A stretch of DNA of 35,941 nucleotides from a virus. The notes beneath the pieces are model-generated. The model did not search any database, had not been told where the DNA came from, and worked only from the letters and a program-made list of their open reading frames with translations. This document shows, one piece after another, positions 1 through 8,474 of the stretch. The first letter of the stretch is position 1; every line of letters begins with the position of its first letter. Both the position numbers and the translations under genes were made by a program. The DNA lies in the IMG/VR virus record IMGVR_UViG_3300021185_002242, positions 1-35,941 of that record. One strand, 5' to 3'.

Positions 1-2
1 CT

Positions 3-707
3 GACGAACCGTTTCATAAACATCCACGTTTTAAGAAAGTATTGGAAGAACGGAACTCATACAAGGATAGTGCTGAAAAGTTTAACGTGATGCAGAATTA
101 CCTGATGGACAACCAACTGTCTGGTGACGAAGCCGCAAAAGGTTTGGAGATCATGGCTTTGATGAAAGCCGATCCAATGGCCGCACTTAATGCTCTAAAA
201 CCGTATGTGCAGAATTTATCTCAAGCAGCTGGAATTGTGCTGCCGAAAGATATTCAGACCCGTGTTGACGATGGCTACTTAGACGAGGATGCGGGACGCG
301 AGTTGGCGGTTGCGAGAGCTGGAGAGCAAAGGGCTAACGCCCAAGTAAATCAATATGCCCAAGCGCAGCAACAGAACGTCGCGCGGCAGCATATTAACTC
401 GCTGGCTGAAACGGTGACTGCGTGGGAAGAGAAAGCCCGGCAGTCCGATCCAGACTTTAACCTCAAGCAAGAAGAAATTGATGACCGAATTAGGGTTATG
501 GTTTCGGAGCGAGGAAGGCCAAATACGCCGCAAGATGCAATATCGATGGCGAAAGAGGCTTATGATGCGGTCAACACCCGCTTTCAAACGCGCTTTGCAG
601 ACCGACGCCCAATTAAGACGGCATCTGGTGGCAAAATTGGAGGAAGCCCACAAGCGGAACCACAGTCGTTACAAGATGCGATTGCCAATGCTTTGGGCAA
701 CTCATAA
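3..707 (+). CDS. Phage scaffolding protein, 5' end missing
   Basis: The frame is open to the left edge of the window (it begins DEPFHKHPRF), so the gene starts upstream; 234 residues are present. The sequence is acidic, strongly helical and free of cysteine and hydrophobic domains, with a Gln/Ala-rich coiled-coil-like middle (about residues 110-140) and a disordered Gly/Ser/Pro/Gln tail. Together with its place directly before the major capsid gene, this matches podovirus scaffolding proteins, which template procapsid assembly and leave or are degraded before packaging. The HPRF...ERN...YK segment is typical of such proteins. A TTG at 42 could be read as a start, but it has no convincing ribosome site and the upstream codons look equally coding. 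The identification is by composition and synteny rather than by a catalytic motif. Confidence 0.75.
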   Translation, partial: DEPFHKHPRFKKVLEERNSYKDSAEKFNVMQNYLMDNQLSGDEAAKGLEIMALMKADPMAALNALKPYVQNLSQAAGIVLPKDIQTRVDDGYLDEDAGRELAVARAGEQRANAQVNQYAQAQQQNVARQHINSLAETVTAWEEKARQSDPDFNLKQEEIDDRIRVMVSERGRPNTPQDAISMAKEAYDAVNTRFQTRFADRRPIKTASGGKIGGSPQAEPQSLQDAIANALGNS

Positions 708-724
708 CACGTTAGGAAAGTAAG

Positions 725-1777
725 ATGGCTTTTAGTTCAGCCGAATTGGACAACATCGCTAACGCTGCCCTCGATTACTACATCGATAAAGGCAACGTTT
801 ATTCTCAATCACTGCAAGATAAACCTTTGCTCAAAGCAATGGACTCTGGGTCTAAGACATTCCCAGGGGGCAAAGGTGAAATGAGTGTAGCCGTAAAGGG
901 TACTTACACCACTTCAGTTTCTGGCTACACGCATAACGATACAGTAACTTATGCAAACCCAGCAAACATCAAGCGCGCAAACTACTCTTGGAAAGAGCAT
1001 CACGCTGGTATTTCCTTGACGCTGACCGAACTTAAAAAGGACGGCATTAGCGTTACTGATAGCACCACATCTTCTGGTGTTTCCAACCACTCTGGGCGCG
1101 ACCAGACTGTTCTTGCGAACTTGTTCGAAGATAAGCTCGACGACATGATGGAAGGGTACACGCGCGGTATCAATGACTTCCTTTATGGCGACGGCACGGC
1201 AGACGCTAACGCGATTGCTGGTATTCAGACTTTGGTTTTGGATGATCCGTCTGCTGTTGGTACTACTGTCGGCGGATTGTCTACCGTGTCAAATACATGG
1301 TGGCGCAACCGTTCTAACGTTGCGATTGCGACAACCGCAACAGGCCAAGAGCTGATTGAAACTCTTCACTCAGAAATGCGCCAACTCAAGCGTTTTGGTG
1401 GTAAACCTAACGTTGCAGTTTGTGGTTCAGCGTTCCTAGATCGTCTTGGTGACGAACTTCGCCGCAATGGTAACTACTCGCAGACTGGCTTCTCACGCGG
1501 CCAGAACATTGCAATGGGCGAGATCAGCTACAACGGTCTGACATTTGCTTATGACCCGACGCTCGATGATCTGACCATTTCTGGAAAAGACCCTAGCAAA
1601 CGTTGTTACATCATCGATTCAAGTAAGCTGTGCATGTACTACATGGACGGTGAAAAGATGAAGCGTCACAGCCCTGCGCGTCCAGCGGATCAGTACGTTA
1701 TGTATCGTGCTATCACCACTACTGCGGCACTTTCAGCAACTCAGCTGAACTGCCACGGTGTTTATGAAATTGCATAA
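725..1777 (+). CDS. Major capsid protein (HK97-fold type)
   Basis: A 350-residue protein that would form the icosahedral shell. It begins 17 bases after the scaffold stop, with AGGAAAG as ribosome site. It shows hallmarks of podovirus coat proteins: an N-terminal helical arm, a Gly/Thr/Ser-rich stretch of beta structure (residues about 45-75), the FEDKLDDMMEGYTRGINDFL helix (the spine-helix type), an AIAGIQTLV segment typical of HK97-fold coats, and a C-terminal MYRAITTTAALSATQLNCHG strand region. Its length is usual for the family. It is the first gene after the scaffold, and a strong hairpin follows its stop, a common arrangement that lets capsid mRNA accumulate above downstream messages. 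Family membership is inferred from sequence style and gene order. Confidence 0.85.
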   Translation: MAFSSAELDNIANAALDYYIDKGNVYSQSLQDKPLLKAMDSGSKTFPGGKGEMSVAVKGTYTTSVSGYTHNDTVTYANPANIKRANYSWKEHHAGISLTLTELKKDGISVTDSTTSSGVSNHSGRDQTVLANLFEDKLDDMMEGYTRGINDFLYGDGTADANAIAGIQTLVLDDPSAVGTTVGGLSTVSNTWWRNRSNVAIATTATGQELIETLHSEMRQLKRFGGKPNVAVCGSAFLDRLGDELRRNGNYSQTGFSRGQNIAMGEISYNGLTFAYDPTLDDLTISGKDPSKRCYIIDSSKLCMYYMDGEKMKRHSPARPADQYVMYRAITTTAALSATQLNCHGVYEIA

Positions 1778-1784
1778 TTTCAAA

Positions 1785-1807
1785 GGGGGGGCGCATTGCG
1801 CCCTCCC
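1785..1807 (+). terminator. GC-rich stem-loop after the capsid gene
   Basis: GGGGGGGCGC (1785-1794) can pair with GCGCCCTCCC (1798-1807) over ten base pairs with one G-U wobble, leaving an ATT loop. No T run follows, so it is not a textbook intrinsic terminator. It may be a leaky terminator or an RNA-stability or processing element that raises capsid expression relative to downstream genes. Confidence 0.5.
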
Positions 1808-1827
1808 ATCACAATTAGGAGGAAACT

Positions 1828-2244
1828 ATGTTTCAACTTTGCAGATGTACGGTCGCTATTGGTGGGGATATTCGTAGCGTTGTACCCAAAACCCAAGTTA
1901 CACCAGCTGAAATAATGCTGCTGCAATCAATTCACGGCGCTGATGCTGTAACCAATATTCGGATTGTTGGTGAAACAGATTCAACGGTCGACCAAGAGCG
2001 CAACCGCCTTGGTAGTTTTTATAAAGATGAAAAGGTCATCGGTATGTTCAACCAGTTTGGCGACTTGCCTAAGACCTTGGAGGCCGCGCGCATCCCAAGC
2101 GAGTTGCTTGATCCGTCCTGGAAGCCGGAGCCTTTGAAGCCGATTAAGAGAAGGGCAACTAAGAAGCGCGCCCGTACTGAAAAGGGGCATTTCGTAAAAG
2201 ATGATCCCGCAACGCCTGAAAACGAGGCATTTGTCGAGGAATAG
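1828..2244 (+). CDS. Small conserved head-region protein, function unknown
   Basis: A 138-residue protein with one of the best ribosome sites in the window (AGGAGG at 1817-1822, five bases before the ATG). The N-terminal half has alternating hydrophobic and polar residues with VTPAEIMLL and HGADAV segments. The C-terminal third is very basic and Pro/Lys/Arg-rich (KPIKRRATKKRARTEKG), followed by an acidic tail, and is probably disordered. It sits between the coat and adaptor genes, where podophages often keep a small head-completion or conserved unknown protein. I do not recognise a named family. DNA or RNA binding through the basic segment is possible but unproven. Confidence 0.6.
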   Translation: MFQLCRCTVAIGGDIRSVVPKTQVTPAEIMLLQSIHGADAVTNIRIVGETDSTVDQERNRLGSFYKDEKVIGMFNQFGDLPKTLEAARIPSELLDPSWKPEPLKPIKRRATKKRARTEKGHFVKDDPATPENEAFVEE

Positions 2245-2247
2245 GTC

Positions 2248-2964
2248 ATGGCTAGAGGTACGTCATTAGGGCAGCTGATTGATGATTTAAGGGCGGAAGT
2301 CGGGCACTCCTTGCAGCCGAATTTAGGCAAGGCGACACGCGATGTATTCATTAACATGCTACAAAGAACGCAAAGGCGGTTGTGGGACGACTACAGCTGG
2401 CCTTTTCTTTCCATTACGCGCGACATCGCGATTAGTGCTGGGCAGCGTTACTATGACGTACCTGATGATCTAGTGTTTGAGCGCATCGAGCGCATGGAAA
2501 CAAAACACGGAGATTACTGGTCAAAGCTCAAATATGGCATTACCGCAGAACACTACAATCAACATGATAGTGATCGCGGCATTCGCTCTTCACCTATTCG
2601 TCGCTACGACGCATACGAAAACAATCAGATCGAAATGTGGCCGATCCCTTCTAATAACTCTGATGCCGCAACAGGCACAGACAGTGTTCGCGTTCATGGT
2701 ATCAAGAATTTAAGTCAGTTTACCGGCGAGGCCGACACTGCGGATTTGGATGACCAGCTGATCGTTCTCTACGCTGCGGCAGAAATTCTGGCGCGTCAAA
2801 AGCAGGCTGATGCTCAAAATAAAATTGCGCAAGCTCAAGCGCATTACGCGCGTCTTAAAGCGCGTATGGCTAAGACAGAAACCTTTGTCATTGGCGGCGG
2901 TGAGCCAGACGGCATGTATCGCCCTAAAGGCCCACCATTGATTGCCACAACAGGAAATAGCTGA
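2248..2964 (+). CDS. Head-tail adaptor protein (gp11/gp4-like position)
   Basis: A 238-residue protein that likely forms the adaptor ring under the portal, linking the head to the tail nozzle. The N-terminal SLGQLIDDLRAEVG and the helix MLQRTQRRLWDDYSWPFL, followed by a Y-DVPDDLVFERIERM strand, are typical of podovirus adaptor (SU10-like, T7 gp11-like) proteins. A C-terminal helical stretch (residues about 160-210, Ala/Gln/Lys-rich) would match the adaptor's long helices. Ribosome site GAGGA lies just upstream. Its TGA overlaps the ATG of the next gene (TGATG), indicating translational coupling with the nozzle protein. Assignment is by sequence style and synteny. Confidence 0.7.
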   Translation: MARGTSLGQLIDDLRAEVGHSLQPNLGKATRDVFINMLQRTQRRLWDDYSWPFLSITRDIAISAGQRYYDVPDDLVFERIERMETKHGDYWSKLKYGITAEHYNQHDSDRGIRSSPIRRYDAYENNQIEMWPIPSNNSDAATGTDSVRVHGIKNLSQFTGEADTADLDDQLIVLYAAAEILARQKQADAQNKIAQAQAHYARLKARMAKTETFVIGGGEPDGMYRPKGPPLIATTGNS

Positions 2965-5030
2965 TGCCTTACATACTGGTCGAAGATTTCCGTGGCGGCT
3001 TAGATCGTCGGCGTATGAACGTGACAGCCGCTCCTGGGACTTTGATCGAGCTGAAGAACGCGCACATCACGCGAGGTGGTGAGATTGAAAAACGCCCTGC
3101 GTTTGTCGAGCTTGTCGAGCTGCCGAGTAACACTATCGGCCTAGCCGCTTCTGCTGGTCAGATTTACACATTTGGGTCTGATGCAGCGTCTAGCGTCACT
3201 TTCCCAGCGGATACGCCGTCTAACGTGACTTACATTAGGTTGCAGCATCCTTCTGGCGAAGAGCTGACTGACGTTCTCAAGGCGACGTTCTACAACGGAA
3301 AGGTGTATGCAGCGGCGCAATTTGCGGATGGTCGAATATACCATTACTTCGATGGTGTGCGAATTACTGATTGGTTTGATGGCCGTGCGCGCAATACATT
3401 CGAGGTGACTGCCGGTACTGCTGGCGGGACTGCCGCTACAGCTTCTTTGGAGGTAACTGGCGGCACAAGTAACCCTGGCGACGAGCTGCGGATTTTGCGG
3501 ATTAACGCTGTCGATCTAATCAGTAGTCCTGTTTCGCACAATGGCTCGAACAACCTTACAGCATCTAATGTTGCAGCGGCTATTACCTCTGGCCCTAGCG
3601 ACTACACAGCTCAAGCGGCTGGCAACGTGGTTACGATTACAGCGCCTGCGGTTGGCATTGCATATAACGGATTTCAGCTTACTTCCGAAGTTGATGGGGC
3701 GTTTACTGTTGGCAACATTTCTCACGCCTCTGGCGGCATTGATAACGCGATAACGGCTATTACCGTTGATGGCGTTAATCTCATTGGCGATCAGGTAACT
3801 TGGGAAACTTCGCATACTTACACAGCACTAAAAATTGCTGAAGCTATAAATGATTTTGCATCTGGCCCTGAGTATGAAGCTACAAGCGTAAATCAGTTTG
3901 TAAACATAATATCTAAAGAAAGCGGATCGAACCAAAACAACAAGGCGGTCTCGATCACAACAAGCGGGGACGTTACTACAGCGTTTGACCCTGTTTCGCA
4001 GACTTACTTAGACGGAGGCGCTGATGCAGCTACAATCAACGCATACAGCCCCGGTGCTTTCGTCATCCCGGTCAAAACAAAGATGTACGCGCTGTCAGAC
4101 AGCTTACTTCACTTTTCGGCTATCGATGATCCGACAGAATGGAATGACACAACGTTGGGCGCGGGTTTTATCAACCTTGCTAACCATTCACGCGGTTCTG
4201 AAGACCTTAAAGCGATTGCGACATACTTTGACAACATAGCTGTACTTGCCGAAGAGGCGATACAGATTTGGTTTGTAGACGCTGATGAAGCTCTAAATCA
4301 ACAAATACAGGTTTTGCAAAACACTGGAACGATTGCGCCCGATAGTGTTGTTGAGTTTGGTGAGAACGACGTGTTTTATCTGTCCCTGTCTGGACTACGA
4401 AGCCTGCGTTCACGCGATAGTTCTAACGCGGCCTTTGTGGGTGACATCGGCAACCCAATTGACGAGCTGATTGTTGACCAAATTCAAGCGAACCGATCTG
4501 TTGCAGAGCTGGCGAAGGCAACGCTTGAACAGCGTGACGGTCGTTACATACTGGCTATCGGCAGTACAATGTATGTGTTTAGTTTCTTCCCGTCGTCAAA
4601 AGTGTCGGCGTGGTCTGTCTATGAGCCTGGTTTTGTTGTAGATCAGTGGGCATATGATGGTCGGCAAACGTTGTGCAGAAGCGGCAACAAGCTCTACTCA
4701 TTGGGCGGTGAGAACGGCAACATTTACGACAGCTGCGAGGTTGTCGTTCAGATGCCGTTCTTGGATGGCAGCAGCCCAGCAACGTTTAAGGATTTAACGG
4801 GTATTGACGTCACTTGTGAAAACGTCTGGACAGTTTCGATAGCCACTGATCCGCAAGATATAACGGCGTTGGAGGAAGTGGCGACAGTTTTCATGACGAC
4901 TTACGGGTTGGGGCGCGCAGCGGTCAACGGTTATACTACGCACGTTGCTCCCAGATTGACGTGTGAAAAGCCCGGTCCAGCAAAGCTAGGAAACCTGGCA
5001 GTCCACTATACATCAGCGGAGAGTGGTTAA
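2964..5030 (+). CDS. Tail nozzle / tubular tail protein
   Basis: A 688-residue protein expected to form the short tail nozzle through which DNA exits. The beginning (VEDFRGGLDRRR, then PGTLIELKNAHITRGGEIEKRP) is the characteristic opening of podovirus nozzle proteins. The interior contains inserted beta-sandwich-like repeats rich in Thr/Gly/Ala (about residues 140-340), in which the motif of Y-A-x-x-x-N-x-V-x-I-x-A occurs more than once. The last third returns to a conserved core (VVEFGENDVFYLSLSGLRSL, RDSSNAAFVGDIGNPIDELI) common to this family. It overlaps the adaptor stop and the next start (TAATG). The inserted sandwich domains may project as receptor or glycan contacts. Confidence 0.7.
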   Translation: MPYILVEDFRGGLDRRRMNVTAAPGTLIELKNAHITRGGEIEKRPAFVELVELPSNTIGLAASAGQIYTFGSDAASSVTFPADTPSNVTYIRLQHPSGEELTDVLKATFYNGKVYAAAQFADGRIYHYFDGVRITDWFDGRARNTFEVTAGTAGGTAATASLEVTGGTSNPGDELRILRINAVDLISSPVSHNGSNNLTASNVAAAITSGPSDYTAQAAGNVVTITAPAVGIAYNGFQLTSEVDGAFTVGNISHASGGIDNAITAITVDGVNLIGDQVTWETSHTYTALKIAEAINDFASGPEYEATSVNQFVNIISKESGSNQNNKAVSITTSGDVTTAFDPVSQTYLDGGADAATINAYSPGAFVIPVKTKMYALSDSLLHFSAIDDPTEWNDTTLGAGFINLANHSRGSEDLKAIATYFDNIAVLAEEAIQIWFVDADEALNQQIQVLQNTGTIAPDSVVEFGENDVFYLSLSGLRSLRSRDSSNAAFVGDIGNPIDELIVDQIQANRSVAELAKATLEQRDGRYILAIGSTMYVFSFFPSSKVSAWSVYEPGFVVDQWAYDGRQTLCRSGNKLYSLGGENGNIYDSCEVVVQMPFLDGSSPATFKDLTGIDVTCENVWTVSIATDPQDITALEEVATVFMTTYGLGRAAVNGYTTHVAPRLTCEKPGPAKLGNLAVHYTSAESG

Positions 5031-5536
5031 TGTTTTTACGCCATGCGGAGCCTCAAGACATTTTCACAGTCGCTCGAAATATGCGTGAACGGGACTTCCA
5101 AGAAATATCAGCACTTCGATATGACGATGATCGAAATGAAATGGCATACAACATTACCAATCAAATTGCAGAGTTTGAAACAGTATATGTTGTTGGAGAT
5201 ACGGAGCCAGTTGCAATTGTTTCATATCTTCCTGTTCGACCTGGTGTCTGGAATTTGGGGATGTTTGCGACTGACAGGTTCAAAAGTGTAGGACTTTACC
5301 TGACAAAGCGCATCATTCGCGATATAATACCAGCATTAGATCGAGCCAAAGCGCATCGGGTCGAGGCGTTCAGTATCGAAGGTTACGACGAAGTACACAG
5401 TTGGCTGGATTTTTTGGGGCTTGAAGAGGAATGCACGTTGGAAGGCTACGGCAAAAACGGTGAGGATTTCAAGGTTTTTTCCTGGGTGCGGTCAACAGAA
5501 GACAGTGTTGTCTGGCGCAATCGGAGGTTAAATTAA
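5030..5536 (+). CDS. GNAT-fold internal virion protein (T7 gp13-like)
   Basis: A 168-residue protein with a GNAT N-acetyltransferase layout: LRHAEPQDIFTVARNMRERD (N-terminal strand and helices), a central VYVVGDTEPVAIVSYLPV beta pair, VWNLGMFATDRFKSVGLYLTKRI (the beta4-alpha3 region that in active enzymes binds acetyl-CoA), and a C-terminal half with VEAFSIEGYDEVHSWLDFLGLEEE. Podoviruses of the T7 group place such a protein (gp13, internal virion protein A) directly after the nozzle gene. The R/Q-x-x-G-x-G/A loop of active GNATs is not clear here, so enzymatic activity is doubtful and a structural or assembly role is more likely. It starts on the TAATG overlap with the nozzle gene. Confidence 0.65.
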   Translation: MFLRHAEPQDIFTVARNMRERDFQEISALRYDDDRNEMAYNITNQIAEFETVYVVGDTEPVAIVSYLPVRPGVWNLGMFATDRFKSVGLYLTKRIIRDIIPALDRAKAHRVEAFSIEGYDEVHSWLDFLGLEEECTLEGYGKNGEDFKVFSWVRSTEDSVVWRNRRLN

Positions 5537-5537
5537 T

Positions 5538-6155
5538 ATGTGTTTTGGTGGCGGCGGTGACGACTTTCTAAAAGACGAGTACGCTCGGCAAAGAGCCGAA
5601 GAGGAAGCTCGGCAAGGGCGGATAACTGAAGGCAAGGCGGCTATCGACACCGCAATGGCTGGTTACGACGATGACTTTTATGCCGGTCAAGCGCAGAATT
5701 ACATAGATTACGCGACACCTCAGATTGAGGATCAGTACACGGATGCGATGGGGGGCTTGATCCGCGCTTTGTCCAGAAGTGGCATGTCACAAAGTTCTGT
5801 TGCCGCAAAACGTAAGGCTGATTTGCAAGAGAAACTTAACAACGCTCAAGTTGATGCAGCTCGACAAGGCGAAGCGTTTGCTAACGACACGCGATCAGCG
5901 CTTGCAGGTGTGAAGAATAACCTCATAGCCCAGAACCAATCTCTAGCTGATCCGACTTTGATTGCCAGTATGGCGGCGAACCAAAGTAATGCAGCTTCTC
6001 AATTGCCGTCTTACAATCCAGTTGCTCAGATATTTGCTGATGCGACGTCAGGCTTGGCGACGCAGAGCCAGTTAGAAGCGCGCGGCAAAAACCGTTACGA
6101 CATGGCTGAATTGTTTAATTTGAACGGTGGGTCAGCAAGGAACGTACAGTCATGA
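5538..6155 (+). CDS. Internal virion protein, MCFGGGG type
   Basis: A 205-residue, Ala/Gln/Ser-rich helical protein starting MCFGGGGDD. It is preceded by a clear GGAGG ribosome site (5523-5527) and its stop overlaps the next start (ATGA). Podoviral core proteins near the gp14 position often begin Met-Cys-Gly/Pro and consist of long amphipathic helices (here LSRSGMSQSSVAAKRKADLQ and neighbours). No signal peptide or enzyme motif is seen. The order GNAT protein, this gene, then further Ala/Gln-rich proteins suggests a component of the ejected internal core. The exact role is not recognised. Confidence 0.6.
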   Translation: MCFGGGGDDFLKDEYARQRAEEEARQGRITEGKAAIDTAMAGYDDDFYAGQAQNYIDYATPQIEDQYTDAMGGLIRALSRSGMSQSSVAAKRKADLQEKLNNAQVDAARQGEAFANDTRSALAGVKNNLIAQNQSLADPTLIASMAANQSNAASQLPSYNPVAQIFADATSGLATQSQLEARGKNRYDMAELFNLNGGSARNVQS

Positions 6156-7840
6156 AGATTATGCAGCTTTCCAAGCGTAAGGGTGAGACTGGCGGCGCTC
6201 CGCGTCAGACTGAAATCATGGGTCAGCCGCACATGCTGGCGTATATAAATGAAGCTGAACGGCAGATGCTAAAACGGGCAGGGGGTAGCGAACTGCCCGG
6301 CCCAGAAGGCGTACCTTCATATTTAAGCTGGGCGGATATTGGCAATTTCATTAATGATACTTTTGCTGAAATCACATCCGGTGGTGCAGCGGAGACAGAG
6401 ACCTACAACAGTAGCTCTAGCGCGCCGGAGACATCAATTAGGCCAAGGTCCAGACCCACATCAATCGAAAACAACAATAACGACAATGATAGCACTGATA
6501 CAATACCGACAGAACAGCCAGCTGTAGTGCAGGCGACTCCAACCCAAGGCGTCCGTAGCGATGCTGTGGACAAGATACTTGTTGAAACGCACGGCTGGAA
6601 GATGGGTCCAGACGGAGATGCTATTCCTCCCGGCGCGCCTGTTGCGCCAGCACAAACAGATACGTCTGTTGGAGCCGCAAACAAGGGGATGGCCGAAAGT
6701 ATGTTGGGGGCTGGTATATTAAACACCGGCGGAAAGGAAGTTCCAGCAGCGCCATATAATCCAGGCAACCCGCCGATTCTTGAGTACGATGGCTCTACTA
6801 AGGAATACACATTGGCTGGCGCTCTTGATCCTAGCAAACCAGCAAGCGTGGCTACAAATGCCGATGGTTCAATTTATTACCCGACTGATAACGCGGTCAA
6901 TGACGCAAATGTTCGTGGGGTTGATAACCTGATAAACACCGGAGATGATGGCGGGTTAATACGGATAGACGCTCCAAACGGCCCTGGTGGCGATGTTACA
7001 TATACAAACGGAAATGGTGTCACAGTTGCTGGTCCCGAAGGGCCGATAAATACTATCAACGAAGACGGAGAATACACGACCGGCGGCGGATCGACTGTCA
7101 CTCCCGGTGGTGGCGGTGGTGGCGGCGATGACGGAGGCGGTGGTGGAACTCCTGCACCACCCCCAGTCAACCAAGCACTCCTAGACGCATTAGCAAGACG
7201 TGATGCTGCATTATCGACACAGATGGGCAACATTGGAACGGCATTCGGCTTCTCGAATGACGATTACTACAATCAGCTAGGGACGGATTACCGTGAAGGC
7301 GGACTATCAGAAGCATTTACAACGGCTTATGATGATGCCACTCGCGGTATTTATGATACCTTTAAATCCGCTGGCATGCTCACGCAGCAAGGTGTTGACG
7401 ACTCTATGGGTATCTTGGCTAGTGCCGAAGGTGGCGAAGAGGGCCGCATCGATGGTATTGTCAATCAGTACACCACAGCCAATCGCAATTTTGTTAATGA
7501 CGGGCGCACCGGCATGGAAGGTACGTTGTCTGGCTTTGTTACTGAAACTGAAGACATACCAACCATCGATGCGCAGACCGCTCAAATCCTTGGCTATGAT
7601 GTTGCAGGCAATGCGCAGCCGTTCAAGACACCCAAAGAACAAGAAGTTGTGGATTTCTTCACTGACTTCGTGAAGCGGTCCTACGATCCAAGTTACAATG
7701 TTGATCCGACAGCGGTTGCCAGTGGTGGCCCAAGCCGAGTTTCTGGCTCCGTTGACCAGCTTGGCGCTGGTACTCAGCCGTCAACGATTGCAGGAATACT
7801 CGATCCAATAGCAGGCGGTAGCGTGAAGGTGATAGGTTAA
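6152..7840 (+). CDS. Low-complexity virion-associated protein
   Basis: A 562-residue protein with a modular, mostly disordered build. It has a short conserved N-terminus (residues 1-75) and an Asn/Asp/Ser/Thr/Pro-rich linker. A beta-like region follows with repeated DGG, NGNG and GPG turns. A glycine tract (GGGGGGGDDGGGGG, about residues 318-333) leads into a short proline run. The C-terminal domain (about 340-560) is predicted helical and Asp/Tyr/Thr-rich. It overlaps both neighbours by a few bases, so it belongs to the core-protein operon. I recognise no family; the position suggests an internal core or tail-tip protein, with the glycine hinge separating two folded parts. Confidence 0.5.
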   Translation: MKIMQLSKRKGETGGAPRQTEIMGQPHMLAYINEAERQMLKRAGGSELPGPEGVPSYLSWADIGNFINDTFAEITSGGAAETETYNSSSSAPETSIRPRSRPTSIENNNNDNDSTDTIPTEQPAVVQATPTQGVRSDAVDKILVETHGWKMGPDGDAIPPGAPVAPAQTDTSVGAANKGMAESMLGAGILNTGGKEVPAAPYNPGNPPILEYDGSTKEYTLAGALDPSKPASVATNADGSIYYPTDNAVNDANVRGVDNLINTGDDGGLIRIDAPNGPGGDVTYTNGNGVTVAGPEGPINTINEDGEYTTGGGSTVTPGGGGGGGDDGGGGGTPAPPPVNQALLDALARRDAALSTQMGNIGTAFGFSNDDYYNQLGTDYREGGLSEAFTTAYDDATRGIYDTFKSAGMLTQQGVDDSMGILASAEGGEEGRIDGIVNQYTTANRNFVNDGRTGMEGTLSGFVTETEDIPTIDAQTAQILGYDVAGNAQPFKTPKEQEVVDFFTDFVKRSYDPSYNVDPTAVASGGPSRVSGSVDQLGAGTQPSTIAGILDPIAGGSVKVIG

Positions 7841-8472
7841 TGTGTAGTCCAACTCTAGTAGCAAGTATTGGCGCTCAAGTGATTGGGCAGCAAGTGCAAG
7901 GTAATGCGGTCAAAAGTGCAAACGCTGGCAAAGCCCTTCTTATGCGAGAAAACGCAGAACGGAACAGGATGCTGGAAGATACTCAGCGCGCGGCGATCCA
8001 AGAAGCTGTTGTCGCAGCCGACTCCACAGCCGGAAAGCCGGGTATCGAAGCTGCTGCTGTTGATTTATCCAACATACTAAAAGCGGCAATAACAGGCGGT
8101 GGAGCGCAGACTAACACAAGAACCAGCTCCGCGCCCCAAATTGTGCGTGATGCAGAGGCAGCTGCGGCTCAAACGGCTATGATGAAAGCGAACCAACGAG
8201 CAAGTGCAATCGCAAGCCTGGACGCCACAAGTAAATACTTAGGAACAACCATTGCGCCTAAGATTGCCGATGCAGCCGCTATAGGCGGCATGACTGGCAA
8301 CTTCATGAGCGGCAACAGCGCCGCTACTGACACCGGCCTTCAATATGCAGCATCAAAAGCGTATTCGCCTATGGCCCAGATACTTTCTGGCGCAGGCAAA
8401 GCGGGAATGTCTTACGGCATGTATGATCCTGATAAAGTTGTTCCGACTGACCAGATAGTAAAGGACGCTTAA
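7840..8472 (+). CDS. T7 gp14-like internal virion protein
   Basis: A 210-residue protein beginning MCSPTLVASIGAQVIGQQ, then Ala/Gln/Asn-rich helices. T7 gp14 likewise begins Met-Cys, followed by a hydrophobic small-residue helix and a long Gln/Ala/Met-rich helical body. In T7-type infection, gp14 leaves the head first and forms the channel in the outer membrane. A Gly/Ala-rich segment near residues 140-190 (AAIGGMTGNFMSGNSAA) could be a membrane-active or flexible part. The start overlaps the preceding stop (TAATG). Its place just before the two large core genes supports the call, but primary-sequence similarity to gp14 is only general. Confidence 0.55.
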   Translation: MCSPTLVASIGAQVIGQQVQGNAVKSANAGKALLMRENAERNRMLEDTQRAAIQEAVVAADSTAGKPGIEAAAVDLSNILKAAITGGGAQTNTRTSSAPQIVRDAEAAAAQTAMMKANQRASAIASLDATSKYLGTTIAPKIADAAAIGGMTGNFMSGNSAATDTGLQYAASKAYSPMAQILSGAGKAGMSYGMYDPDKVVPTDQIVKDA

Positions 8473-8474
8473 CA

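Noticed and set aside
5030-5536. Functional acetyltransferase or toxin of a GNAT toxin-antitoxin pair
   Set aside because: Position in the core-protein operon and lack of a clear acetyl-CoA-binding loop favour the structural gp13-like role; no antitoxin-like gene next to it.
6403-7233. Minus-strand Pro/Ser-rich frames opposite the 562-residue protein
   Set aside because: Antisense of the Gly-rich linker (Gly codons read as Pro backwards); no ribosome sites.
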